A stretch of 64,000 bases of DNA from Limnohabitans sp. 2KL-51 (GTDB taxonomy: Bacteria; Pseudomonadota; Gammaproteobacteria; Burkholderiales; Burkholderiaceae_C): the NCBI RefSeq assembly GCF_003063645.1, contig NZ_NESJ01000003.1, positions 232,798 through 296,797 of the forward strand, read 5' to 3'. Shown here in pieces: positions 35,818 through 45,114 of this stretch (its first letter is position 1; every line of letters begins with the position of its first letter). The position numbers and the translations under genes are program-made. The notes beneath the pieces are model-generated. The model did not search any database, was not told the DNA's origin, and saw only the letters and a list, made by a program, of their open reading frames with translations.

Positions 35818-36339
35818 TCAGGGTATCCCTGAAGCGGCCTCATCGTCGGGTGACTGGGCCAATTCATCCCGCAAAAACTGCAAGACTTGGAAAGGCTCAG
35901 CCAGTTTCAACTCGTAGTAGCACAGTTGATTGGCCAAGCCCTGCATGGTCTCTATGGCCTTGAGCGCAGGAATTTCAGCGCGCTGATAGCGCCCACCCAG
36001 AAAATAAGCTTCGTGAGAATACTCTTCGGGCAGGTAAACATAAACCTCGTTCTCGCCCGCCTTTATTTTTTGGAACAAGGAAGGTTCAGGCTCCGGCGGC
36101 TTCTCATTTCCTTTGGCGATGGCCACAGACGCCAACTCCTGCCAGGCGGACGTTTGTTCTGCGCCTGTTACAAACGATTTGTCCAGGTGCGCACGACACA
36201 GCAGACCCATGCGCATGCGTAAGTTCCTGCTTTCTCGAGAATCCGATTCAGAAGCGATGAGTTTTTCGAAAAGCGCTTGCGCCTTCCTCATTTCTTCTTC
36301 AGGATTTTTTTGGGAAAAAAGGGAAAAAATAGACGCCAT
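35818..36339 (-). CDS. unrecognised soluble protein in the flagellar cluster
   Basis: The 173-residue protein starts MASIFSLFSQKNPEEEMRKA and is predicted to be mainly helical, with a charged N-terminal helix, a Pro-rich link (EKPPEPEPSLFQ) near 80 and a mixed C-terminal half (ENEVYVYLPEEYSHEAYFL). No family is recognised. It begins 23 bases after fliA, so it is very likely in the fliA transcript. Confidence 0.65.
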   Translation of the reverse strand: MASIFSLFSQKNPEEEMRKAQALFEKLIASESDSRESRNLRMRMGLLCRAHLDKSFVTGAEQTSAWQELASVAIAKGNEKPPEPEPSLFQKIKAGENEVYVYLPEEYSHEAYFLGGRYQRAEIPALKAIETMQGLANQLCYYELKLAEPFQVLQFLRDELAQSPDDEAASGIP

Positions 36340-36362
36340 GGTCTTTTAATTTTATCATTCCC

Positions 36363-37082
36363 TCATCCGACCTGGAGTGTGTGTCGCAGTTTTTTGACCA
36401 CAGTAGACAAAATCTGACTCACCCGTGACTCGCTCACGCCCAACACTTCACCAATCTCTTTCAGGTTCAACTCTTCCACATAGTAGAGATTCATCACCAG
36501 CTTCTCGCGCTCAGGCAAATCGTCGATGGCGCCCACGACAGCGTCCATGAATTGGGCCTCCTCCACCATGACCTCAGGCTGCATTGAGCTGTCCCCCGGC
36601 ATGCTCATGACCTCGTCGCTGACCACTTCCATGGAATAAGTCTCGAAACGCTTGGCCTGGCCACGTTCACGTTGGAAATCATCGAGTTCCTTGCCCATGA
36701 ACAAGGCCAGCTCGGACTGGGTGGGCGCACGGCCCAACTCGGCGGCCAAGACATGCACCGCCTCGTTTTCACTTTTGTTGAAAGCCACAGCTGAGCGGGG
36801 CAAAAAGGACTGCCTGCGCACCTCGTCCAGGATGGCCCCACGTACACGGCTCAATGCAAAATGCTCAAACTCGAAACCTTTTGTTGGATCGAACGAGCGT
36901 GCGGCCTCAATCAGCCCGACCATCCCCACCTGGATCAGCTCGTCGAGTTCCATGAAGGGGGGAACACGGGCCTTCAGGTGAATGGCCACACGCTTGACCA
37001 TCGGCATGTGCTCGATAATCAATGACTCGTGGCGGTTGTCCACTTGTTCGTAAAGAGATATGGAGTTGGACACGTTGATCAC
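36363..37082 (-). CDS. fliA: flagellar sigma factor sigma-28
   Basis: The 239-residue group 3 sigma factor directs late flagellar genes. Region 2 is visible as MVKRVAIHLKARVPPFMELDELIQVGMVGLIEA and FEFEHFALSRVRGAILDEVR, and region 4 near the C-terminus as LNLKEIGEVLGVSESRVSQI. Length and order are normal. Its start overlaps the end of flhG by four bases. The anti-sigma factor FlgM is not in the window. Confidence 0.95.
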   Translation of the reverse strand: MINVSNSISLYEQVDNRHESLIIEHMPMVKRVAIHLKARVPPFMELDELIQVGMVGLIEAARSFDPTKGFEFEHFALSRVRGAILDEVRRQSFLPRSAVAFNKSENEAVHVLAAELGRAPTQSELALFMGKELDDFQRERGQAKRFETYSMEVVSDEVMSMPGDSSMQPEVMVEEAQFMDAVVGAIDDLPEREKLVMNLYYVEELNLKEIGEVLGVSESRVSQILSTVVKKLRHTLQVG

Positions 37083-37903
37083 CTCAGCGCAGTGACGCGC
37101 AGCATGCGCTCGGCGAAAAACTGCAGTCGTCCCGACGGTCCATCCACGGGCGGTAGCCGATCGATGGCATCGGCCAAAGCCCGAAAATCGCGAGATGCGG
37201 CGCTGCCGGGGGCAAACTCAAGTACCGACTGGTACTTGCGCAAGGACTGCAGGACCAACTCATCGGCCTCAATGGACTGCAAAAACCTGACCGAAACCCC
37301 CAGGAAACGGTTGCACACATCGTTCAGGCGGCGGTGCAATTGCCTTCCCTCGTGCGCATTGCCCACCATGTTCGGGATCAGGTAAATCTCATCCAGCGAC
37401 TGCTCGGTGGCCATGACCTTGATCAAGCCGTAAGCATCGGCAATGGACGACGGCTGGTCACACACCACGACAAAACGACGCTGGCAAGCGGCCATGAAAT
37501 CGAGCACGGCCGGGGCGATGCCCGCCGCCACATCCACCACCAAGTAATCCACGGGCTCTTGCAGGGCGTCAAAGGCGCGAACCATGCTGGCGATTTGCTG
37601 GGTACCCAGCGCCGCGATGTCACGCAAGCCAGAAGCACCCGGCACCAAGCGAACGCCCTGCTTGGTGGTCACCAACACTTCATCCAGCGTTTTTTCGCCG
37701 TTGAGCACATGGCTGATATTGAAAGGGGCATAAGCACCCAATGCAATTTGGGCGTTGGCCATGCCCAGGTCGGCGTCCAGCAACATGACCTTGTGGCCAC
37801 GCATGGCCAAGGCCACCGCCAGATTGATGGACACCGTGGTTTTGCCAGCTCCCCCCTTGCCGCTGGCCACACCAATGACCTGAGGAAAAATGGACTTATC
37901 CAT
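37079..37903 (-). CDS. flhG: flagellar number regulator FlhG (FleN, MinD-like ATPase)
   Basis: The 274-residue ParA/MinD-type ATPase has the deviant Walker A ASGKGGAGKTTVSINLA near 14-30, switch I LLDADLGMANAQI near 42 and YLVVDVAAGI near 118. It limits flagellar number by acting on FlhF and FleQ-type regulators. The N-terminus MDKSIFPQVIGV goes straight into the first beta strand and shows no DQAxxLR helix, which in other FlhG proteins stimulates FlhF. The ATG at 37903 overlaps the flhF stop. An upstream TTG adds only two residues. Confidence 0.92.
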   Translation of the reverse strand: MDKSIFPQVIGVASGKGGAGKTTVSINLAVALAMRGHKVMLLDADLGMANAQIALGAYAPFNISHVLNGEKTLDEVLVTTKQGVRLVPGASGLRDIAALGTQQIASMVRAFDALQEPVDYLVVDVAAGIAPAVLDFMAACQRRFVVVCDQPSSIADAYGLIKVMATEQSLDEIYLIPNMVGNAHEGRQLHRRLNDVCNRFLGVSVRFLQSIEADELVLQSLRKYQSVLEFAPGSAASRDFRALADAIDRLPPVDGPSGRLQFFAERMLRVTALR

Positions 37904-39413
37904 GCGCAACTTTCAAGGTAGAAGATGCTTTGGTGGAGGGTCGTCGCGAGGGGGTCTTGGGCAGGCTGCTCATGAAAGTTGGGATCACGATGTCTTCATC
38001 CACCAAGTTTTTGCCACGCAACTTCGCAGCCTTGGTGAGGGTTTTAGGCGCTTTGGCAGCCGGTGGCTTTTTGGCGTGGGAAACGCGGACAGGTGCATGG
38101 GGCGTAACAGGCTCCAACAAAGGCACAGGCATCGCGGTCTGCGCAACGGGCTCCAGCGGCATATGCTGTACCAAAGGGGTCAGCGCCAATTGCACCAAAC
38201 GCGACGCATCAAAAGGCTCTGCCGCATGATCAATGCGGCTGGAACCCGCCACACAGGAAACCCCCAAGGGCTGCTCGCTCAAGCCCTTGATCAGCGCCCA
38301 AGGATAAGCGGCCTCGTCCACCTTGCTCAACATCAAGGAGGACCAGCTCAAAGCAGAATTTTGAAGAATCTTTTGCACACTGGTCACTGTAGCATCAACC
38401 GGTAACACGGCATGGCGCAAAACCTTCGGATGCTCGGTTTGCAGCAACTCGGCTTGGGCACAGAAATCGGTTCCGCATGTGTCGATCCAGACCGTTTTAC
38501 CTTCCAGCTCCTGCAACAAGATACGTAACATGTCCGAGTTGGCGGCGCGCATGCAAGCCACACCCGACTGGGCCGCCAACAACTGCATCTGGGCCCAGGC
38601 ACCGGGGCGCTGATCGGCAAAACTGACCATGACCTGGTTTTCGACTCCGTGGACTTGCGCTGCGGCGCAGGCCAAGCGACCCACCATGGAGGTTTTTCCA
38701 GAACCAGAAGGGCCGCACAAGGCATGAACGCCAGATTCAGGGGGCGTCATGGCTGCACGATTCAAAGCACTGACCAGCAGACCCTCCATCACGGGCCAAG
38801 CGTCCTGAACGCTCTCAAGCTCCTGGATGCTGTCGGTCAGCAAAGCGCGCAGGCCCGCGGGCACACCCACTTCGCTCATGGCCAAAGACAATTGCTGGAT
38901 GGCGGGTGACAACCGCAGGCCATCTTGCCAAGGCATCATCTGTCGCGACAGGCTGAAGTCCTTGCGCAGCGCGGCTATTTCTTGGCGCAGCATTTCCACG
39001 ATTTCCTGGCTGCGTTGGCCATCATGGCGCAGTTGCTCAGCTTGTGCCTCCACCTCATTAACCGCCGGGGCTGGCACCACGGCTTGTGGCGCGGCCACTG
39101 CCGCTCCCTGCAGCAGACCCAGATCAGGCAAGGACGCCGCCTCGGGCAACAAAGGCGCTAAAGAGCTGGCGCTTTGGAACAACTTGGAAAACGGCACAAA
39201 AGGCGCCGCTGCTGCGTCTTGGCCGTTCGCCTCAACAACAGCCGGAGCGGACACTTCTGGCGCCGGTTGGGCATCCAGGTCCACGGCCACGATCAGCTCG
39301 GTCTGATTGTCCAGGCGCTGAGTGGAGATGATCAACACGTCCGATCCGTACAACTGGATGGCCTTTTCGTTGGCAGAGCGACTGTCGCGAGCGAGGATGC
39401 GTTTGAGTTCCAT
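37896..39413 (-). CDS. flhF: flagellar SRP-like GTPase FlhF
   Basis: The 505-residue protein places the first flagellar components at the pole. The B domain starts MELKRILARDSRSANEKAIQ. The N domain lies near 150-225 and the G domain has Walker A CGPSGSGKTSMVGRLA near 235, WIDTCGTDF near 315 (DTxG-like) and SKVDEA near 365. The C-terminal 90 residues form a Pro/Ala/Lys-rich extension (KKPPAAKAPKTLTKAAK) that is not typical and may bind a partner. It lies six bases after flhA. Confidence 0.93.
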   Translation of the reverse strand: MELKRILARDSRSANEKAIQLYGSDVLIISTQRLDNQTELIVAVDLDAQPAPEVSAPAVVEANGQDAAAAPFVPFSKLFQSASSLAPLLPEAASLPDLGLLQGAAVAAPQAVVPAPAVNEVEAQAEQLRHDGQRSQEIVEMLRQEIAALRKDFSLSRQMMPWQDGLRLSPAIQQLSLAMSEVGVPAGLRALLTDSIQELESVQDAWPVMEGLLVSALNRAAMTPPESGVHALCGPSGSGKTSMVGRLACAAAQVHGVENQVMVSFADQRPGAWAQMQLLAAQSGVACMRAANSDMLRILLQELEGKTVWIDTCGTDFCAQAELLQTEHPKVLRHAVLPVDATVTSVQKILQNSALSWSSLMLSKVDEAAYPWALIKGLSEQPLGVSCVAGSSRIDHAAEPFDASRLVQLALTPLVQHMPLEPVAQTAMPVPLLEPVTPHAPVRVSHAKKPPAAKAPKTLTKAAKLRGKNLVDEDIVIPTFMSSLPKTPSRRPSTKASSTLKVAHG

Positions 39414-39419
39414 GATCTA

Positions 39420-41537
39420 TCAGGCTTTGGTAACGGAAGGGTTGTTGCGGGGATCGGCTTGCACGGTGTTGATTACTTTGACCGGCTGGTCGTCCGGAAT
39501 TTCGCTGTAAGACAGTACCGTCAGGTCGCTGACACGAAAGCGCACGGCCTTGGACATCCAAGGGCGAATCGCAGGCGACACCACCAACACAGCCGGAAAG
39601 CCCTGCTCTTCGGTGGTGCGGGCACTTACGCGCAAAGCGGTAAAGAGGCTTTCGGCCAGACTCGGCTCCAGCACCATGCCAGACGAGCCATTGTTTTGTT
39701 GGAGCACGTTGTGCAACAACTGCTCCAATTGAGGATCCAAAGTCAGCACCGACAAGGTGTCGCGGTTTTCCAGCAAGCCCTGAACGATCATGCGGCCCAG
39801 CTTGGGGCGAACCAGCTGCGCCAACTGGTCGGGATCTTGCGTGCGGCCACTGACCTCGGTCAAAGCCTCCACCACCGTGCGCATGTCGCGAATCGGCACA
39901 GATTCTTGCAACAAGTTTTGCAACGTGCGGGTCACCACGCCCAAAGACAACTTGCCAGGCACCAGCTCTTCGACCAGTTTGGGCGACTTGGCCGCCAGCT
40001 TGTCCAGCAGTTTTTGGGCTTCGTCGTGGCTCAACAACTCATGGGCGCTGTCACGCAAAACCTTGTTCATGTGGGTGGCAATGGCCGTGCTCGGGTCCAC
40101 CACCGTGTAGCCCAAAGCGCGGGCCTGATCGCGCCAGGCCGGCTCGATCCAGACCGCCTCCAGACCAAATGCAGGCTCCTTGGTCGGTTGGCCTTCGACC
40201 TTGCCATACACCTTGCCGGGGTTGATCGCCAGCTCGCGGCCCACTTTCACTTCGCCACGGCCACGCACCACACCATTGAGGACAATGTGGTACGCATCCG
40301 GCTCCAGGTTCAGGGCATCGCGAATGCGCACCGGCTGCACCAAAAAGCCCAACTCGGCCGACAATTTCTTGCGCACACCCTTGACACGCGCCATCAACTG
40401 ACCGCCCGACTCCTGGTTGACCAAGGGAATCAAGCCATAACCAATTTCCAGGCCAATCAGATCCACCTGCTCCACATCGTCCCAGTCCAGCTCCTTGGGT
40501 CCTTCATTGGCGGGCAAAGCGGGTGCGGCCAAACTTGTCTCCGTTTGCATCTGCTTGCGCAACACCATGAAGCCCATCCCTGCTGTGGCGGCGGCCAGCG
40601 TCAGGAACACCAGATGGGGCATGCCTGGCACCAATCCCAAAATGGTCAAAATGCCGGCCGAAATGAACAACGCCGGCACATTCGAGAATTGGGCGCTCGC
40701 TTGCTCGGTCATCGACTCGGAGGTCGTTACCCGGGTCACGATGATGGCGGTGGCCAGTGACAGGAACAAAGAAGGAATCTGGGCCACCAGGCCATCACCG
40801 ATGGTCAACAGGACATACAACTTGGTCGCCTCGCCCACGGGCAAGTTGTGCTGGCCAATGCCGATGGCCAAGCCCCCGACGATGTTGATGATCAAAATCA
40901 GCAGGCCGGCAATCGCATCGCCACTGACGAATTTGGAGGCACCGTCCATGGAGCCGAAGAAGTCAGACTCTTGGGCCAATTCTTCACGGCGTTTTTTGGC
41001 GGTTTCCTGATCGATCACGCCAGCGTTCAAGTCGGCATCGATCGACATCTGCTTGCCGGGCATCGCATCCAGGGTGAAGCGGGCATTGACCTCGGAGACA
41101 CGACCCGCGCCCTTGGTGACCACAAAAAAGTTCACGATCATCAAGATCACGAAAATGATGAAACCCACCACATAGTTGCCGCCGATGACGAACTCGCCGA
41201 ACGCCGCAATCACTTTACCGGCCGCATCAGGACCCTCATGGCCGTGGACCAGCACCACACGGGTGGACGCCACGTTCAAAGCCAGCCGCAACATGGTGGC
41301 AAACAGCAAAACCGAGGGGAAAGACGAAAACTCAAGCGGTTTGCGGGTGCCGATCGCGATCATGATCACCACCAAACTGATCATGATGTTGAAGGTGAAC
41401 AAGATGTCCAGCAGCAAGGGCGGCAATGGAACCACCAACATCGCCATGATCAACAGGACCAGAACGGGCAAGCCCAAACCCGCCAGATCGTAGCGCGACA
41501 AATTCTGTCGGATCGTTGACAGGGTCAAGGTGTTCAT
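39420..41537 (-). CDS. flhA: flagellar export gate protein FlhA
   Basis: The 705-residue protein has eight membrane spans in residues 20-310, a conserved cytoplasmic loop (FVVTKGAGRVSEVNARFTLD, the FHIPEP-type region near 150) and a C-terminal cytoplasmic domain that forms the nonameric ring binding chaperones. It uses the proton gradient to drive export. The ATG at 41537 is chosen; the frame is open to 41645 but that extension has no family similarity. It heads the minus-strand flagellar operon, with a 230-base divergent region before fliK. Confidence 0.95.
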   Translation of the reverse strand: MNTLTLSTIRQNLSRYDLAGLGLPVLVLLIMAMLVVPLPPLLLDILFTFNIMISLVVIMIAIGTRKPLEFSSFPSVLLFATMLRLALNVASTRVVLVHGHEGPDAAGKVIAAFGEFVIGGNYVVGFIIFVILMIVNFFVVTKGAGRVSEVNARFTLDAMPGKQMSIDADLNAGVIDQETAKKRREELAQESDFFGSMDGASKFVSGDAIAGLLILIINIVGGLAIGIGQHNLPVGEATKLYVLLTIGDGLVAQIPSLFLSLATAIIVTRVTTSESMTEQASAQFSNVPALFISAGILTILGLVPGMPHLVFLTLAAATAGMGFMVLRKQMQTETSLAAPALPANEGPKELDWDDVEQVDLIGLEIGYGLIPLVNQESGGQLMARVKGVRKKLSAELGFLVQPVRIRDALNLEPDAYHIVLNGVVRGRGEVKVGRELAINPGKVYGKVEGQPTKEPAFGLEAVWIEPAWRDQARALGYTVVDPSTAIATHMNKVLRDSAHELLSHDEAQKLLDKLAAKSPKLVEELVPGKLSLGVVTRTLQNLLQESVPIRDMRTVVEALTEVSGRTQDPDQLAQLVRPKLGRMIVQGLLENRDTLSVLTLDPQLEQLLHNVLQQNNGSSGMVLEPSLAESLFTALRVSARTTEEQGFPAVLVVSPAIRPWMSKAVRFRVSDLTVLSYSEIPDDQPVKVINTVQADPRNNPSVTKA

Positions 41538-41767
41538 ATTCAAAAGGCCGCTGTTTGAAGGAGGAAAATCAAGGTTTACCGGTTTCTCAACACCATGAAG
41601 CAAGCTGTGTGCCAGCCAGATTGACAGCACCGGACCCCAAACCACGACTTTGGAGCGAACGAGCCCAAGCTGGTGCGCAACTTGCTCATGACTTGGCCAA
41701 GCCAGAAGAACGGCAAAAATCGGCCGCCGCCATTACAGCAACAGACACCTTTGGAAAAGCTCAACCC
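41538..41767. promoter_or_regulatory. divergent promoter region flhA/fliK
   Basis: This 230-base gap between two divergent flagellar operons must hold both promoters. I could not identify a convincing sigma-28 or sigma-54 site by eye. The start of fliK is uncertain and could lie up to 84 codons into this region. Confidence 0.5.
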
Positions 41768-43471
41768 ATGACCATCACCCTCAGCGACAACCTCAGTCAA
41801 GCCAGCGTTGCCTCAAATGCTGGTACTTTTGAATTCAAATCAGACGCCAACCTCAGCCCGGATGGCCAAAGCTTTGGGCAACTCATGTCTGACCTGATTC
41901 AAGCTCAGACCGAAAGTTCAGCCGAGATCGAAGACAAGGAAACGCAGTTGCCTGAAAACCCGGGGCAGCAAATTGCCGTCCCCTTTACCCTGACCGGGCT
42001 GGCGCCCGTGCTGGGCACGCCCGCCGAACCCCTGAAAGCCGTGACATTAAAAGCCGTCACCCTGGGGCCTCATCTGAGTGTCATCACGCCAGAAAGCTCC
42101 CCCCCGGACTCACAAAGCCTGGAAGCATTTGCCCGCGCCCAAGGCCTGGATGAAAATGCCGTCCATTGGCTTTTTGGCGGCCATACAGGCCCCCTGCAAG
42201 CCACCCTGACCACCAACCCCAGCGGTGCCAATGTCGTGACCACAGTCGCTGCCCTCGTTGCAACCGAGAGCCCGGGCAACGTCCAAGGCACTCCACCGCT
42301 CAACCAACTGGTCATCCAAAACAGCGCCTTCGCAGGGCAAACACCCGCGGCCCCACAGACCACCGCCCTCGCAGGGCAGACACCCGCGGCCCCACAGACC
42401 ACCGCCCTCGCAGGGCAAACACCCGCGGCCCCACAGACCACTACCCTCGCAGGGCAAACACCGGCAACCCCACAGATCACAGCCGTTACAGGGCAAACAC
42501 CGGCCAACTTACAGGCCAGCGACCCAACTGGGCTAGCACTGGCAACACCACAGACCAGTGCCGCAACAGGGCAAGTCAGCCCAACCGCCAGTGGACAAAC
42601 CACCGTCGCGGCCACAAGCTTGCTTGGCCATGCCATGACCGCAGCGCAAGCCCTTTGGGCCATGGCCGACGACTCGGGTCAGGCCAAAAAGCCCACGGCG
42701 ACCCCCAGCACCGAAGAAGCGCTACCCCTCCAAATGCTGCGCATGCCGCCCCCGGCAGCCGTCTGGATGCAACGCAACGTCATCCAAAGCGTGTTGCAGC
42801 AGACCGAGAGCGCAACAAAAGAAGCCGACATCAGCCTCAGTGAGCTGGACCTGGGCGCGGAATGGGGCGGCGAAACGCTCCGGCAGCTGCTTGTCACCGA
42901 AGGCGGCGCCCACAGCACAGGCACCCACGGCACGGCCTACGCCAACTTTGCCTCCCGCTGGGACGCACAGGCCCACCCACGCAACGACCCCACCAACTCC
43001 AGCGGCCCTGCGCCCGATCTGCCCGACACCAACGCCCGCAGCGAAAACATCCAAAACCTGGCCGAAAAAATGGGCCAAGCCGTAGGACAACGCATCCTGT
43101 CCGAGATGGAAAGAGGCCAATGGCACCTGAAACTCCAACTGCGCCCCGCCACGCTGGGCCACATTGAAGTGGAAATGCGGATGCGAAGCGGCGAATTTGA
43201 CGCCGTATTCAACGCACCCAACGCCATCACCCGCGATCTGTTGCAAGATGGCATGTCCAAACTCAGGGAAACACTGAGCCAAATGGGCATGGATGTTGCT
43301 AACATCCATGTAGGTGGTGGTCAGACCGGCCAAAGTGGCGGAGACCCGACACCTGGTTTTTCCAAGGGCAAGCCCACGCAAGCCAAGGAAAGCGACCAGA
43401 AAAACACCACAGAAATATCCCGAGCACCGCGCGTCAAGGACCCCAACGATGGTCTGGACGTTTTGGTCTGA
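41768..43471 (+). CDS. fliK: flagellar hook-length control protein FliK
   Basis: The 567-residue protein has a long low-complexity N-terminal half rich in Thr, Ala, Pro and Gln and a conserved C-terminal substrate-switch domain: MERGQWHLKLQLRPATLGHIEVEMRMRSG near 450, then NAITRDLLQDGMSKLRETLSQMGM. FliK measures hook length and switches FlhB specificity. Residues about 189-275 hold tandem 13-residue repeats of the type AGQTPAAPQTTAL. The start at the ATG at 41768 (GGAAAAG upstream) is preferred to the longer opening from 41516. Confidence 0.9.
   Translation: MTITLSDNLSQASVASNAGTFEFKSDANLSPDGQSFGQLMSDLIQAQTESSAEIEDKETQLPENPGQQIAVPFTLTGLAPVLGTPAEPLKAVTLKAVTLGPHLSVITPESSPPDSQSLEAFARAQGLDENAVHWLFGGHTGPLQATLTTNPSGANVVTTVAALVATESPGNVQGTPPLNQLVIQNSAFAGQTPAAPQTTALAGQTPAAPQTTALAGQTPAAPQTTTLAGQTPATPQITAVTGQTPANLQASDPTGLALATPQTSAATGQVSPTASGQTTVAATSLLGHAMTAAQALWAMADDSGQAKKPTATPSTEEALPLQMLRMPPPAAVWMQRNVIQSVLQQTESATKEADISLSELDLGAEWGGETLRQLLVTEGGAHSTGTHGTAYANFASRWDAQAHPRNDPTNSSGPAPDLPDTNARSENIQNLAEKMGQAVGQRILSEMERGQWHLKLQLRPATLGHIEVEMRMRSGEFDAVFNAPNAITRDLLQDGMSKLRETLSQMGMDVANIHVGGGQTGQSGGDPTPGFSKGKPTQAKESDQKNTTEISRAPRVKDPNDGLDVLV
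42332..42600 (+). repeat. 39-bp tandem repeats inside fliK
   Basis: A 39-base unit beginning GCAGGGCAAACACCCGCGG recurs at 42332, 42371 and 42410 nearly unchanged, then at 42449, 42488, 42527 and 42566 with growing divergence. The unit keeps the reading frame and encodes 13 residues. It is a coding repeat, not a CRISPR array. Confidence 0.92.
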
Positions 43472-43494
43472 CAGCCAACCAACGAGGACGTACC

Positions 43495-44073
43495 ATGGCA
43501 GATGAAGAAACCGAAGTCGAAGTCAAAAAGAAATCACCTCTGGTCAAGATCATCCTGATCGCCGTCGTGGCCATCTTGGTCTTGGCAGGTACCGTGGTGG
43601 GCACCCTGTTTGTCACGGGCTTTTTCGACAAAAAAGACACCTCCGCTGCAGAAGCACAACTGAAAGCTCTGGAGCTAGAAGCCTCTGGGGCCAAAAATGC
43701 GGCCAGCGAGGCGCAGCCCAAAAAGGTCACCAAAGACTCACCGGAGTTGACCCGTTTCGAGAACCATTACATGGAACTCGAAAAAGACCTGGTGGCCAAC
43801 CTGACCAACTCACGCAAAGTGATTCAGGTCAAGCTGGCCGTCATGACCCACTACGACGAGCGCGTCTTCAAAAACGTCAAAAAGCATGAATTTGCACTGC
43901 GCTCTACCGCACTCGACGTGATGCGCCTGACCACGGATGCCGATTTGAGCCAAACTGATTTCCGCAAAAAAATGGCTGAAAAAATCCGTCTTGAATTCAA
44001 TGCGGTGCTGGAAAAATACGAAGACTTTGGCGGCATCGAAGAAGTTTTTTTCACCAGCTTTGTGGTCCAGTAA
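43495..44073 (+). CDS. fliL: flagellar basal body protein FliL
   Basis: The 192-residue protein has a short cytoplasmic lysine-rich start, one membrane helix (about 17-44), a linker and a periplasmic domain (about 85-192) ending GGIEEVFFTSFVVQ, the usual FliL end. It sits around the stator and supports torque. GAGGACG precedes the ATG. It is 23 bases after fliK. Confidence 0.92.
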   Translation: MADEETEVEVKKKSPLVKIILIAVVAILVLAGTVVGTLFVTGFFDKKDTSAAEAQLKALELEASGAKNAASEAQPKKVTKDSPELTRFENHYMELEKDLVANLTNSRKVIQVKLAVMTHYDERVFKNVKKHEFALRSTALDVMRLTTDADLSQTDFRKKMAEKIRLEFNAVLEKYEDFGGIEEVFFTSFVVQ

Positions 44074-44094
44074 ACCCCACCCTATTGCTTTACC

Positions 44095-45093
44095 ATGGCT
44101 GAATCCCAATCCCTTTTGTCCAGTGAAGAACTGGCCGCATTGTCGGCCAGCTTGAGCGACGACGGCACCGACACCACACCAGGCTACAACCTGGACGTGC
44201 AAGTGCGCAAACACGACCTGGCCGCGGAAGACAGCAGCTTGGGCGTCAACGTTGCATCGCTGGACATGATCAACGAGCGCTTCATCCGCTTGTTCCGACT
44301 GGGCATGCTCGAAGTGCTGCGCACCAGCCCCCGCATGAACCCCACGCGCACACAGATCATGCGCTTTGGTGACTACCTCAAAGACCTCAAGTCCCCCTTG
44401 TCGGTCAACATCGTGCGCATGAGCCCCCTGCGCGGCTACGCTATGGTCGTCATCGAACCCACTGTGGTGTTCAGCTCCCTCGACAGCTTCTTTGGCGGCT
44501 TTGGCCGAGGCGTAGGCCAACTGCCCCCGGGCAGGTTGTTCACGCCCACCGAAACCCGCATCATCAAAATCATCCTGCAGGTTTTCTTCCGATCCTTCAA
44601 AGAAGCCTGGTCCCCGCTGACCCCGGTCGACTTCGAGCACATCAGCTCCGAAATCAACCCCCAGTTTGCCCAAATCGTCGACGAAAACGACCTCGTCATC
44701 CTCAGCCGCTTCGAATCCGAAGCGACCTCACAAGGCTCCGGTTATCTCGACATGGTCATTCCTTACGTGGCCCTCAAACCCGTGCGCGACCTGCTGCGCA
44801 GCCGAGTGCAAACCGGCGACGGCAACGAAGACTCCGACAAAATTTGGCGCGCCCAACTGAACGACGCCGTGCACGATGCCGAGCTTGACATGCGCATCCA
44901 TCTGGGCAAACTCAACGTGTCCTTGCAGCAACTGCAAACCATGCAGCCAGGGGACGTGCTGCCCTTCAAAAAAGCCGACTTCGCCCGCGCCATGATCCAG
45001 GACATGCCGGTCTACGAGGTCGAAGTCGGTGCCATGGCTGGCCAAGTGGCGATCAAGATCGTCAACGCCATCAGCCCCAACGCCCCCACCTGA
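44095..45093 (+). CDS. fliM: flagellar motor switch protein FliM
   Basis: The 332-residue C-ring protein has the CheY-binding N-terminus in the form SQSLLSSEELAALSA, a central CheC-like domain (INERFIRLFRLGMLEVLRTS near 62, then QPGDV) and a C-terminal SpoA domain with LQTMQPGDVLPF near 283. It switches rotation direction with FliG and FliN. The length is standard. Confidence 0.95.
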   Translation: MAESQSLLSSEELAALSASLSDDGTDTTPGYNLDVQVRKHDLAAEDSSLGVNVASLDMINERFIRLFRLGMLEVLRTSPRMNPTRTQIMRFGDYLKDLKSPLSVNIVRMSPLRGYAMVVIEPTVVFSSLDSFFGGFGRGVGQLPPGRLFTPTETRIIKIILQVFFRSFKEAWSPLTPVDFEHISSEINPQFAQIVDENDLVILSRFESEATSQGSGYLDMVIPYVALKPVRDLLRSRVQTGDGNEDSDKIWRAQLNDAVHDAELDMRIHLGKLNVSLQQLQTMQPGDVLPFKKADFARAMIQDMPVYEVEVGAMAGQVAIKIVNAISPNAPT

Positions 45094-45114
45094 ACCCCAC
45101 ACCAAGGAACGCCC

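Noticed and set aside
42332..42600. Possible CRISPR-like direct repeats
   Set aside because: The copies are contiguous 39-bp units without spacers and keep the fliK reading frame.
42070..42663. Cys/Val/Ala-rich minus-strand frame inside fliK
   Set aside because: Produced by the antisense of the fliK repeats.
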